Source: Pseudanabaena sp. FACHB-1998 (GTDB lineage Bacteria; Cyanobacteriota; Cyanobacteriia; Pseudanabaenales; Pseudanabaenaceae). From it: a stretch of 64,000 nucleotides of DNA. The stretch is taken from NCBI RefSeq assembly GCF_014696355.1, contig NZ_JACJQA010000051.1, positions 60,216 through 124,215 on the forward strand, in the 5' to 3' direction. Position 1 is the stretch's first letter, and each line of letters starts with the position of its first letter. Position numbers and translations under genes: made by a program. Below are positions 27,446 through 35,908 of the stretch, in pieces. Under the pieces are notes generated by a model that made no database searches, was not told the origin of the DNA, and saw only the letters and a list, made by a program, of their open reading frames with translations.

Positions 27446-28492
27446 ATGCAAGTAATTTACTCAGATACGCATCGTAAGCATCATCCATCCATTCAAATAT
27501 TTGGTGGCGGCGAAAAAGTACCATCTTTTGAAAGTCCAGAGCGATTGGACAGCATTATAACTGCACTGACACAAACCAACTGGGCAGAATTGCGATCGCC
27601 TGAAGAATTTGAGCTAGAGCATATCCTCGCCGTTCATGCTCCTGACTATGTGAATTATCTACAAAATGCTTTTAACGCATGGAAGACCTATAAAGAGAAT
27701 CTTGGTGAAACATCGCAAAATTCATTTGTGATGAGCGACACTTTTCCCCCTCGACGCTCAAACCGCAGACCTACATCCATTGTTGCCCAAGCGGGATATT
27801 ATTCTTTCGATCTATGCTGCCCGATTGGAGTTGACACCTACGAAATCGCCGTTACTTCAGCAAATTGCGCCCTCACTGGAGCAAAACTTTTGCAAACTGG
27901 AGAGAAATCTGCTTTTGCTCTATGCCGTCCCCCAGGTCATCACGCAGGTCGAGACTTTGCAGGCGGCTACTGCTACCTGAATAATGTAGCGATCGCCGCT
28001 AAATACTTATCTGCTCAAGGAAAAGTTGCCATTCTTGACATTGACTATCACGCAGGAAATGGTACACAAGATATCTTCTATAGTTCATCGGATGTGCTGA
28101 CTATCTCTATTCATGCCGATCCAGCATTCGATTATCCCTACTTTGTCGGTTATGCTGATGAAACAGGCGAAGATTCAGGACAAGGTTATCATCATAATTT
28201 TTCGCTTCCGTTAGGAACTGGTGATGAGACATATTTCAAGATCCTTGAAAAAGCTCTAGAACTGATCAAAAATTTTATGCCAGAATATTTACTAGTTTCC
28301 TTTGGTGCTGATACATTTCAGAGCGATCCACTAGGAAGCTTTGCCATCACTACTGAGGGATTGCAAGCGATCGGAGTTCAAATTGCTAGCTTAAATCTAC
28401 CTACCTTGATCGTAATGGAAGGCGGATATAATATTGAATCTCTAGGACTGAATACCTGTGCCATGCTTTCAGCTTTTGCTCGTCGAGCATAA
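27446..28492 (+). CDS. Histone-deacetylase-fold amidohydrolase (acetylpolyamine amidohydrolase type)
   Basis: A 348-residue zinc amidohydrolase. The catalytic His pair is in RPPGHHAG (His165, His166), zinc ligands in DIDYHAGNGTQ (Asp200, His202) and GADTFQSD, and GGYCYLNNVAIAA is the family block. The length and DYHAGNGTQ match bacterial acetylpolyamine amidohydrolases, which remove acetyl groups from acetylated polyamines. A protein-lysine deacetylase role is less likely but cannot be excluded. A GNAT acetyltransferase follows 44 bases later, so the two may form an acetylation/deacetylation pair. Confidence 0.85.
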   Translation: MQVIYSDTHRKHHPSIQIFGGGEKVPSFESPERLDSIITALTQTNWAELRSPEEFELEHILAVHAPDYVNYLQNAFNAWKTYKENLGETSQNSFVMSDTFPPRRSNRRPTSIVAQAGYYSFDLCCPIGVDTYEIAVTSANCALTGAKLLQTGEKSAFALCRPPGHHAGRDFAGGYCYLNNVAIAAKYLSAQGKVAILDIDYHAGNGTQDIFYSSSDVLTISIHADPAFDYPYFVGYADETGEDSGQGYHHNFSLPLGTGDETYFKILEKALELIKNFMPEYLLVSFGADTFQSDPLGSFAITTEGLQAIGVQIASLNLPTLIVMEGGYNIESLGLNTCAMLSAFARRA

Positions 28493-28536
28493 ATGAAAGC
28501 ATCTGCCAAAAACTTAACGAATTCAAATCATACTTT

Positions 28537-29049
28537 ATGCAAATCAAACCACTTTCTCAAACCACACTCTCATCTGCAATTCAACTAGCAAATCTAGTAT
28601 TCCCCCATCAAAAACTATTAGAAAAAGCTAGCTTTGCTTTTCGGCTAAGCCTGATGTCTGGTTGGTTGCCAAAACCACTTCTGAGCTTAAGGAGTATTGA
28701 TGAGGCTCGTTATTGGGTCGCATTGAATGAAGATGAAGAAGCGATCGGGGTTACAGGACTTTATAAATATATTAAAGATGAAGATGACTCACTCTGGTTG
28801 GGCTGGACTTGTGTTGCGCCGACCGCACGCGGAAAAGGTATTGGCGGGAAACTAGTAGATTTTGCGATCGCCCAATCCATCTCTGAAGACAAGAAATTCC
28901 TTAGACTCTATACCTCTAACGATCCGAATGAATCCGCCGCACAGCATCTCTACGAACGGAGAGGATTGCGCGTTGTTGGCGAAAAAGAATTGCAGGGAAG
29001 CCCATTCAAAAGAATTTATCGTGAACTTTCTCTCGTAACGTCTGCATAG
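28537..29049 (+). CDS. GNAT-family N-acetyltransferase
   Basis: A 170-residue GNAT protein. The acetyl-CoA loop is motif A, VAPTARGKGIGGKLVDFAI (the R/Q-x-x-G-x-G/A type), preceded by SLWLGWTCV and followed by FLRLYTSNDPNESAAQHLYERRGLRVVG, the motif B region with the conserved tyrosine. The substrate is unknown (amine, amino acid or protein). It probably shares a transcript with the deacetylase gene. The last codons overlap a TGCATAG element. Confidence 0.8.
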   Translation: MQIKPLSQTTLSSAIQLANLVFPHQKLLEKASFAFRLSLMSGWLPKPLLSLRSIDEARYWVALNEDEEAIGVTGLYKYIKDEDDSLWLGWTCVAPTARGKGIGGKLVDFAIAQSISEDKKFLRLYTSNDPNESAAQHLYERRGLRVVGEKELQGSPFKRIYRELSLVTSA

Positions 29050-29069
29050 CTCTCTGATTGTCAGATGTA
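29043..29069 (+). promoter_or_regulatory. TGCATAG element, copy upstream of glutaredoxin-like gene
   Basis: TGCATAGCT, then TCAGATGTA 11 bases after the heptamer; it starts inside the last codons of the GNAT gene and overlaps the left arm of a hairpin. It ends 39 bases before the next ATG. Closest in sequence to the copy at 38672. Confidence 0.4.
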
Positions 29070-29096
29070 TATGCCTAATAGCATCTGACAATCAGA
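29053..29096 (+). terminator. 15-bp inverted repeat after the GNAT gene
   Basis: Arms 29053-29067 and 29082-29096 (TCTGATTGTCAGATG and its reverse complement) pair perfectly around a 14-base loop. No T-run follows on the plus strand, so it may be an imperfect terminator or an RNA structure in the leader of the glutaredoxin-like gene. Confidence 0.5.
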
Positions 29097-29108
29097 AAAC
29101 AGCAAATT

Positions 29109-29567
29109 ATGTTTAAACTCAATTCAGTAAAAAATAATCGACGATCGCTTTTTGGTGTATTTGTAGCCCTAGCGATCGCGATCGTCCCCACAAGAGTATC
29201 AGCACAATCTGTAAACTGTCCCAATTCTTGGGTTAATCCTAAAACTGGTCAAACCGAATGTTTATTAATCTACAATGGTGCTCTATTAAGAAATCCTCAG
29301 CAATTTCTAAACACATCGAAGACTGTCTTGGTATATGGCACACAGTCATGTGGTTGGACTCAACAAATGCTTGCGGAACTCAATCAGTTTGGGATTCCCT
29401 ATCAATTTAGGGATATCGATAATGACGCAATCTCAAACGAGATGTGGACTATGCTGAGGATTTCTGGACAAGATTCGTCTTCTTCAGTCAATTTACCTGT
29501 AATTTCCGTCAATAAACAGATAATGATCCGTCCCGATGTAACAGATGTAATGGCAGCAAGAAAATAA
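29109..29567 (+). CDS. Exported glutaredoxin-like protein
   Basis: A 152-residue protein with a signal peptide (FGVFVALAIAIVPTRVSAQ). After a short cysteine-bearing linker (NCPNSW, TECLL) comes a glutaredoxin fold: beta strand VLVYGTQSCGWT, helix QQMLAELNQFG, strand IPYQFRDID, and the cis-proline strand VNLPVISV. The active site reads CGWT, so only the first cysteine of the usual CxxC is present, as in monothiol enzymes. A periplasmic thiol role is likely; the substrate is unknown. Confidence 0.7.
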   Translation: MFKLNSVKNNRRSLFGVFVALAIAIVPTRVSAQSVNCPNSWVNPKTGQTECLLIYNGALLRNPQQFLNTSKTVLVYGTQSCGWTQQMLAELNQFGIPYQFRDIDNDAISNEMWTMLRISGQDSSSSVNLPVISVNKQIMIRPDVTDVMAARK

Positions 29568-29568
29568 A

Positions 29569-31152
29569 TTAAAGCCCTTCTACATCTGAAGCCGCTGAAA
29601 TTTTGTAGATTAGGTTAACCTTAGCTTGAGAATAGGGAGGTAGTTGCAAATTCCAAGTACAGAAACCATTGAGATCGGGCTGGACGCGATCTCTAGTTTC
29701 ATCTTGTACGACTTCAATCTTGACTTTCTCTAATTCGGAGACAGGAACTCGTTCAGTCATCGTAATTTTTCTAACTTCATCACCAATATTCGAGAGAAAT
29801 ATATTGACGGTACTAATAATTGTATTCCATTGGGTGAGGTGATTTTTATCGCGCTTTTTGGCTGTAGTGCGCTGTACTCTCATCGTCGCATCGGTTCCCC
29901 ACCCAAGGGCAAATTTTTCCTGTGGGGCGATAAATGATACAGTCGTCCGACCGACGTATTCCGTAGACCTCACAAGATCGACAGGACCTGCCAAAATTGG
30001 TAAGTTTGCCCTATTAGTTTGTTCGCTCTTGAGAACGACTTGTAGCGCAAGTTCGGGCATGAGAACGCGCTCAATTGTAGCGGAGGATTGAAATTGAAAT
30101 AGCGGTATGCGGTAGGGTCTGCCATCGGAGGGAACGTTGGCTTTGCGAGAGGCGCGGATCGAACGAACCTCACCGCCATCATCAACTGATGGTAAATCAA
30201 TCGTATCGGTTGTCCTCGTTCCCGCGCCTAAACCCGTAGTTTTGACAGTTTGATCGCGCAGTTCTATGGCAATCTTTTTTGATTTCTCACGGATGTTGAG
30301 CAGATCGTCGGCTAGCAAAGGTGGCTCTGTGCCAAGGGAAGCGCGGGCTGTGGAAAAGACTAAATCCACATTTTGCCAATCTTCGCCTGTATTTTGCCAA
30401 ACGCAGCCATCGGTACGGAAGGTTAGCTGTGAATTATCGCCCATTTGCAACTGAGCTTGGTGGTATGGTCGCCAAAGCGCATTGGGAACGACATAATCAA
30501 AGGCAAGTTCGTATTCACCTGTTTGGGCGATCGCTAAATCTGCCTCCAAATTAGCAGCATATATCTTGTCAGGGCTTGCTTCGGATTGGATGCGTTTGAC
30601 TAATCGGGCGATCGCCTCTTGAAGTTGGGTTTGGGCGTGGTAAGTATTGAGGATTTCACCACGAATGTCGCGCAATCGTAGAAAAATTGGCTGTAGTTGC
30701 GATCGCCATGCCATCGGATCGACCTGTCCCCAAGCGGCATCAATGGGTAACTCCTGCAAGGCTTTTGCCAAAATCGTGCCAATTTGCTCAAATTGTTCTT
30801 CGAGATATTGTCGATCTTCAGTGAGAACTTGGTACTGATCGTATTGCGATCGCCATTCTCTTTTTAACTCTTCTACTAATCCTACGCGATCGCTCTCCTT
30901 GATTAGCATCCGACGGCGCACGCGCACATCATTGACCCTTGCATTAACAGCACCTGTAAATTCAGCGTCTGTAAATTCAGCGCGAAGAGACTTATCGGAA
31001 AGTACGGGTGCAACGCGATCAACACTCACTCGCCACAAACCCGCCGTTAAGGTTGCTTTACCAATACGTTGTACTTGGGCACGATCTTCCAGCAGGGTAA
31101 CGGTTGTGACGGGAGCGTCGAGAATGAGGGTTTGAATTTCCGTTAATTGCAT
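29569..31152 (-). CDS. Mucoidy inhibitor MuiA-family protein (DUF4139)
   Basis: A 527-residue protein of the MuiA family. Residues about 15-115 (VTLLEDRAQVQRIGKATL) match the DUF4140 N-terminal domain, residues about 120-200 are helical, and the remainder is the beta-rich DUF4139 domain (AFDYVVPNALWRPYHQAQL, SATIERVLMPELAL, ITMTERVPVSELEKVKIEV). There is no signal peptide. Family members were named from suppression of mucoid colony growth; the biochemical role is unknown. It lies two bases downstream of a longer paralogue, so both come from one transcript that also includes the M48 gene. Confidence 0.8.
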   Translation of the reverse strand: MQLTEIQTLILDAPVTTVTLLEDRAQVQRIGKATLTAGLWRVSVDRVAPVLSDKSLRAEFTDAEFTGAVNARVNDVRVRRRMLIKESDRVGLVEELKREWRSQYDQYQVLTEDRQYLEEQFEQIGTILAKALQELPIDAAWGQVDPMAWRSQLQPIFLRLRDIRGEILNTYHAQTQLQEAIARLVKRIQSEASPDKIYAANLEADLAIAQTGEYELAFDYVVPNALWRPYHQAQLQMGDNSQLTFRTDGCVWQNTGEDWQNVDLVFSTARASLGTEPPLLADDLLNIREKSKKIAIELRDQTVKTTGLGAGTRTTDTIDLPSVDDGGEVRSIRASRKANVPSDGRPYRIPLFQFQSSATIERVLMPELALQVVLKSEQTNRANLPILAGPVDLVRSTEYVGRTTVSFIAPQEKFALGWGTDATMRVQRTTAKKRDKNHLTQWNTIISTVNIFLSNIGDEVRKITMTERVPVSELEKVKIEVVQDETRDRVQPDLNGFCTWNLQLPPYSQAKVNLIYKISAASDVEGL

Positions 31153-31154
31153 AG

Positions 31155-33437
31155 CTATTCCTCTCTCCGATTACCGTTAACTAGTTCATTTTCTACAAAA
31201 GTTTTGATGGTGTAATCAGCGATTAATTCCCTTTCACCACCTGCGGGAACTTCGATTTGCCAGCGATAACCACCTTTGATTGGTGTATTCCGTTCTTGTT
31301 GCTCGTATTTTTCCCATGGGGGGGTTACTTGGGTGACACTGACATCAACCTTTGCATCAGGTTGCGGGATGGGGATACGTTCGCGGACTTCGATTTTAGC
31401 GACTCTACCCATACGATTGGCGATCGCAATATGAATGCTGTGACGCAGTTCATTAAAGGACACAAGACTCATACCCGATCGCACTTCTTTGAAAGAGGTA
31501 TTACGAGCAACCTTAATTGACTGCTCTACACCCAAAGCTAATTCCATTTGCCCTCTCGGTGGCACTGTTGCGATTGTCTTTGAGAGAATATATTGTCCAT
31601 CCACATAGATGTCGGCAAGTCCTAAAAGCAATGGTGCATTCAGAGGATTGCGGAGTTGGGCAATACGAAAGACATTGGCATCTTCTCTAGGTACGACGAT
31701 ATAGCGAATATCAATTTCCGCATTCTCTTGCAATAGAGCAACAGAATGATATTGACCATCGGAAGGCACATCAATCCGTCCAGTACCTAGATAAACAAAG
31801 TCAAAATTACCAACTTCCTTGCGAATATTGCTTGAGCCAAAACGTGGGAGGACTTGATTACAAAAAGTGCGATCAAAAGCCGTTTGTAAGACTGTCTCGA
31901 TTTCAAAATTAACTTTCATCTGCCAACGCAGAAGGGATTCTAAATAGAGCGTTCTAGGATTAGGAATACTCAGCTTTCCGCGTTGTCTAGTGTTGCTAGG
32001 TTCCGCTAAACGCATTAGTCCATAATTTTTAATATCTGCACTAGGATCAAAAATCGGTTCGGGAATTGGATCACCGCCTCTACCTCTATATTCATCCGCT
32101 TGAGGAGCCATCCTTACTGCCTGACTACCTATACTCCTAACCATCATTGGGGATTTAGGAGATGCAGATCTCTCTCCTCCCTGAGGTGCAACATTTTTGC
32201 TAAATGAGGCGGTTATCATCATAGTTTCCATGTCGTCAAAACTATCATTAACGGCTGATGCAGGTTTAGAAACCTCCCCCAGCAATGTCTCTAATTCAGA
32301 GAAAGATAGCTCTTCTCTCCTTTCTAAGTGGGTGACTATCCGTTTAAAAAATGGAAATTTTGGTATACCTATTAATTGATTAATAGTTGGTATCTCCATG
32401 GGTTCACCCGTTAGATCGCTCAACTGCACAACCTGTTCGTTGTCTTGAAACTGTTTTTGGTGATCGTAGTCTTCAAAGAGAAGTTCTGCACCTTTAGGAG
32501 GATTGCGCCAAGCCTTTTTACGCGGCAAAGTTTGCGATCGCCCTAAGCGTAAAGAAGGTAATTCGGGCAATTCGCACCAACCCGTAGGCGTGGCTGTAGA
32601 AAGCTCGATCTTTACGCCATTCCAATCTTCCCCTGTACGCTGAGCTATCAATGCTCGCACAGCGATCGCGGCGGTATTGGTAGCACTATTGAGGCGGCAA
32701 ACATAGGTAGGAGTCCACCTTGCGCCATCGATAAAATACTCCACCACCAGTTGCAGGTTGTCAGGGGAGGGCAGCGCTGGGGTTTGGATATTGCCAACAT
32801 GGAGACGCGCAATAATGGTTTTGCGGAGTTCGTGTTCTTTGGCAACATTAGCATTGGAGGCAAGAAATTGTTGCTGTTGAAGGTCGGCGAGATGTTCTTG
32901 AGCCTTGCGTAATTTTTCTTGTAGCTCCCGCTTTTCTAAAACGCGGAGTTGCTTTTGTTCGTCCTTAAAATTTGCTAAGGCTAGTCTTGCTCCTGTTGGC
33001 GATGGTGGTGGTGTTTTGCCTTCTTCACCGATGGGGCGATCAGGGACGTGCAACTCATTCAAAATCAGGATTTCTAAATCGATCGCGCTCCTCAAATCCT
33101 CTAGGCGATCAACCTCTGCTTTAGCGGTTTGGATTACTGCTTCTAGCGATGACAACGAGACTTCGGGCGGTGGTGAGACACTTAAGCCAACCCTTACATC
33201 TGCCACTATTACCCTATCAGCTACAAAATCAGCACTCACATTTTCGTTCGCTGCACTAGATTCAACGCGCACGCGCACGCTGGCATCATCTATGGCTAGA
33301 GGCAATCCTATAATCTCCACTTCAATGCTTTCGCTTTGCCATGAAATCGCCGACAGACTTGCCAAGCGAGTCACAGTTGAGCCTTGAGCATATACTTTCG
33401 CCTTATCAATTTTGGAGGTAAGCTGAACAATTGACAT
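31155..33437 (-). CDS. MuiA-family protein (DUF4139), longer paralogue
   Basis: A 760-residue relative of the next gene. It has the N-terminal DUF4140-type domain (AKVYAQGSTVTRLASLSAI), a coiled coil around residues 90-200 (LEKRELQEKLRKAQEHLADL) and the DUF4139 domain (LVVEYFIDGARWTPTYVCRL ... IEVRERIPIPQPDAKVDV). A poorly conserved linker (about 340-460, rich in Ser, Pro and Gly) splits it. Tandem MuiA paralogues suggest a heteromeric complex. It starts 12 bases after the M48 peptidase gene and is probably translated from the same messenger. Confidence 0.8.
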   Translation of the reverse strand: MSIVQLTSKIDKAKVYAQGSTVTRLASLSAISWQSESIEVEIIGLPLAIDDASVRVRVESSAANENVSADFVADRVIVADVRVGLSVSPPPEVSLSSLEAVIQTAKAEVDRLEDLRSAIDLEILILNELHVPDRPIGEEGKTPPPSPTGARLALANFKDEQKQLRVLEKRELQEKLRKAQEHLADLQQQQFLASNANVAKEHELRKTIIARLHVGNIQTPALPSPDNLQLVVEYFIDGARWTPTYVCRLNSATNTAAIAVRALIAQRTGEDWNGVKIELSTATPTGWCELPELPSLRLGRSQTLPRKKAWRNPPKGAELLFEDYDHQKQFQDNEQVVQLSDLTGEPMEIPTINQLIGIPKFPFFKRIVTHLERREELSFSELETLLGEVSKPASAVNDSFDDMETMMITASFSKNVAPQGGERSASPKSPMMVRSIGSQAVRMAPQADEYRGRGGDPIPEPIFDPSADIKNYGLMRLAEPSNTRQRGKLSIPNPRTLYLESLLRWQMKVNFEIETVLQTAFDRTFCNQVLPRFGSSNIRKEVGNFDFVYLGTGRIDVPSDGQYHSVALLQENAEIDIRYIVVPREDANVFRIAQLRNPLNAPLLLGLADIYVDGQYILSKTIATVPPRGQMELALGVEQSIKVARNTSFKEVRSGMSLVSFNELRHSIHIAIANRMGRVAKIEVRERIPIPQPDAKVDVSVTQVTPPWEKYEQQERNTPIKGGYRWQIEVPAGGERELIADYTIKTFVENELVNGNRREE

Positions 33438-33449
33438 AGTTTTTTAGGT

Positions 33450-35387
33450 TTAGGGTTGGGATTGATAAATTGATTGTTCGGCGACTTTCTTTAAATAATC
33501 TTCTGAAAGTACATATCTAAATTCTTCTTTATTGAAACTATTGTCAGATGCAAAGACAGTTACATATGTATAACATTTAAACTGAACTTCCTTGACGATT
33601 TTAGCGATCGCTTTGCCTTCTTTCTTTAAAGCTCTAGAACTCAAACGAAACTTTGTCCAGAAAGAATGCTTGCATTTAATTGCTAAAACGTACATGGGCT
33701 TTTCAGGAAAATGGATTAAATGCTTGCGAACGAGATAAGCAGATTCGATATCTTTGTAAAGAGCTAATTGTCGTCGCAATTTACTAATCTCTTCTTGCGA
33801 AAGATCGTGATTTATAAGAGCATCAAAGCAGCTTACCATTTCCCTCTCTTGTTGTGCTAAATAAACCGTTTGGTAATGAACCTCTATCTTTTGGCGATAT
33901 TTCTGCGCCTCCCCATTTTTACCCTGTTGTTTAAAAAATCCGTAGATTAATTCGCAACTCGGTAAAACAATATCGACATCTCCCTTCATTCCCAATTCTA
34001 AATGCTCGATACCTTGTGGATTTTTATCTTCAAGTAGCACTCTTCCGACCAGATAATTCGCACCCGCATGATCTGCTTGCATCGCAATTACATTATGAGC
34101 GAGGGGCAAAGCTTCGCGATCCCCCATAATTTCGCTAGTCCATAAGGCTCGATTCCATGCATCGGTAATGTTTAGCTCTTCAGTTTTTACTTTTTCTTCA
34201 ATAGTTTGAAGCGAAGTGCGAATGCATTGAATATAGGTAAAGCGATCTTTCCATGATGATTCGATTTTGGAATACCAATCTCGATCAAATTTTTCAGTCA
34301 AATCGACTAGGGCGTTACCAAGAAATTTTTGTGCCGATGTGACGGGAAGGAAGCCCACATCAGGTAACGATGTCGAAGTAAATCCTAAAGCTTGCAACCG
34401 ATCGAGCAAACAAGGATGCGTATCACTGTTATCAGTTTTTAGGGCTAGAGATCGCTCTAAAAACTTTTGATGGATCGCTGTATCAAGTTGACCTTGGAGA
34501 GTTTGCCCAAGTTCTATAAATGCTGAAGTAGGAGGTTCGGGACAATCATTTACTTTTTGAAAAATGTTTTTCCAATAGGCTTCATCAACATACCGACCTT
34601 TGACATTAACTGAAATTAAAGCTTCGGCTGTATGGCGATTGCCAACGGCTTTTGCCGCACAACGATCAGCTTCATACTCGTTAGCTCTAGCTAATACAAA
34701 GGAATAAGCATTTAATAATGGAGAATACCAATTGATAAAACCATAGAAACTAAGAGCGACAAATTCAGATCCCTGCTCGGCTTGAAAGCGTTCTAAAATT
34801 TGCATCCAAGTTTTGCGAACGCGATAAATCCATCCTGCAAAGTGACTATGATTTCCCGATAGATGTCCAATTTCATGGGCTAAAACGGCTTGAAACTGTT
34901 CTGGTGATAAAGCTTGCATCAATGGTAAACCAAGAATTAAATAGTTTTGTTGCCAACCGAAGATACCTAGACGAGGATTCTGTACCACACAGGCATTAAA
35001 GTCTGAAGTAAGTAGAATCTGATGAAAGTTCGGGGCTTGTAGGGATTTAGTCAAGCGATTAATCAACGCAAAAAGTTCGGGAACTTGCTTTCGCTTTAGC
35101 TCAGTTCCAGTAGGCGCGGGAAATGCCACCCACAACGATCGCAAAAGTATAAATGTTGGCACGATAAATATTGCAAAAAGCCATCCTGTTAATTTGTTAA
35201 CGAGGTGTCCTTTAACAGCTATTGTGGCAATCAAAATTGAAGTGCCTAACAAAAATATAATTGCAGCAAAAATATATACATAACCATAAGCCGCTAATGC
35301 TGCTACGCGCAATTTATACATATGTGGATATTGCTGCGAGTAAGCTTCTAACTGCTTTATTAAATCGTCAAATTTCTCTTGAGTCAT
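33450..35387 (-). CDS. M48-family metallopeptidase with TPR-like tail
   Basis: A 645-residue membrane zinc protease. Two membrane segments (about residues 30-60 and 68-88) precede the peptidase core. The zinc motif HEIGH lies at 171-175 (AVLAHEIGHLSGNH), with the third ligand in the ARANEYEADRCA block. Residues about 430-510 look like two TPR-type helical repeats (ADHAGANYLVGRVLLEDKN); the C-terminus is a separate alpha/beta part (ALYKDIESAYLVRKHLIHFPE). M48 peptidases (HtpX, BepA) act in membrane and envelope protein quality control. A paralogue lies at 38767. A TGCATAG element is upstream. Confidence 0.85.
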   Translation of the reverse strand: MTQEKFDDLIKQLEAYSQQYPHMYKLRVAALAAYGYVYIFAAIIFLLGTSILIATIAVKGHLVNKLTGWLFAIFIVPTFILLRSLWVAFPAPTGTELKRKQVPELFALINRLTKSLQAPNFHQILLTSDFNACVVQNPRLGIFGWQQNYLILGLPLMQALSPEQFQAVLAHEIGHLSGNHSHFAGWIYRVRKTWMQILERFQAEQGSEFVALSFYGFINWYSPLLNAYSFVLARANEYEADRCAAKAVGNRHTAEALISVNVKGRYVDEAYWKNIFQKVNDCPEPPTSAFIELGQTLQGQLDTAIHQKFLERSLALKTDNSDTHPCLLDRLQALGFTSTSLPDVGFLPVTSAQKFLGNALVDLTEKFDRDWYSKIESSWKDRFTYIQCIRTSLQTIEEKVKTEELNITDAWNRALWTSEIMGDREALPLAHNVIAMQADHAGANYLVGRVLLEDKNPQGIEHLELGMKGDVDIVLPSCELIYGFFKQQGKNGEAQKYRQKIEVHYQTVYLAQQEREMVSCFDALINHDLSQEEISKLRRQLALYKDIESAYLVRKHLIHFPEKPMYVLAIKCKHSFWTKFRLSSRALKKEGKAIAKIVKEVQFKCYTYVTVFASDNSFNKEEFRYVLSEDYLKKVAEQSIYQSQP

Positions 35388-35424
35388 AACTTTATGAACA
35401 TATATATTGCTCTAGTTTGATCAA

Positions 35425-35451
35425 TATCTCTAGGCGATCGCAAAGTATGCA
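35425..35451 (-). promoter_or_regulatory. TGCATAG element, minus-strand copy upstream of M48 gene
   Basis: On the minus strand TGCATACTT, then CTAGAGATA beginning 11 bases after the heptamer, with a HIP1 octamer in the spacer. It ends 37 bases before the M48 ATG. Orientation follows the gene. Confidence 0.5.
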
Positions 35452-35626
35452 TTTTCTTCAAACACAGCAAAAAATAATTTTAGAATTAATGCTTGCTATT
35501 TCGAAAATTGTAAACTTTTGTAACTATCTGCGTAAGATCTGGTTTGAGAAGTGACAAGTGCGTAAAGTGAATTCGTTTTGTTTATAGAATCTCCAAAGCT
35601 TGGCTATACCTGTAATCTCAACAGGT

Positions 35627-35662
35627 GAGTCAAAAACTGAGTCCATAAATGAGCCTTTTAAA
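35627..35662 (+). promoter_or_regulatory. Three 12-bp direct repeats upstream of a small exported peptide
   Basis: Units GAGTCAAAAACT, GAGTCCATAAAT and GAGCCTTTTAAA stand exactly 12 bp apart. They end 45 bases before the ATG at 35708. The rest of the 320-base gap 35388-35707 holds the minus-strand TGCATAG element and nothing else I can name. Confidence 0.55.
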
Positions 35663-35707
35663 TTCATTTTTTTCGGCAATCTGTTAGATATCAGTTGAGG
35701 AAAAAAT

Positions 35708-35905
35708 ATGCGCCACTTCTCAGAAAAAGGATTCATCGCGTTAGTGACGATCGCCACATTATTTAGCAGTCCCTTAGGGGCGATCGCGACAAATTCTATG
35801 CACGAACAAAGTAGTTCATCAAAATTATTTAGAAGTTTTTCGATCACCTCTTCGATTTATCACAATGGCAATCCGCATCTGCCTCGCCCAAAAGGAAGTA
35901 GATGA
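35708..35905 (+). CDS. Small exported peptide
   Basis: A 65-residue open frame with a signal peptide (FIALVTIATLFSSPLGAIA) and a GAGG ribosome-binding site 8 bases before the ATG. The mature part is about 40 residues and ends HLPRPKGSR, basic and proline-rich. An overlapping minus-strand frame (35524-35847) has no such features. The direct-repeat operator just upstream supports that this is a real gene. Function unknown; a secreted signal peptide is one possibility. Confidence 0.5.
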   Translation: MRHFSEKGFIALVTIATLFSSPLGAIATNSMHEQSSSSKLFRSFSITSSIYHNGNPHLPRPKGSR

Positions 35906-35908
35906 TAT

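Noticed and set aside
35524..35847. 107-codon minus-strand frame
   Set aside because: It runs through the 12-bp repeat operator and opposite a small exported peptide with a good signal sequence and ribosome-binding site.
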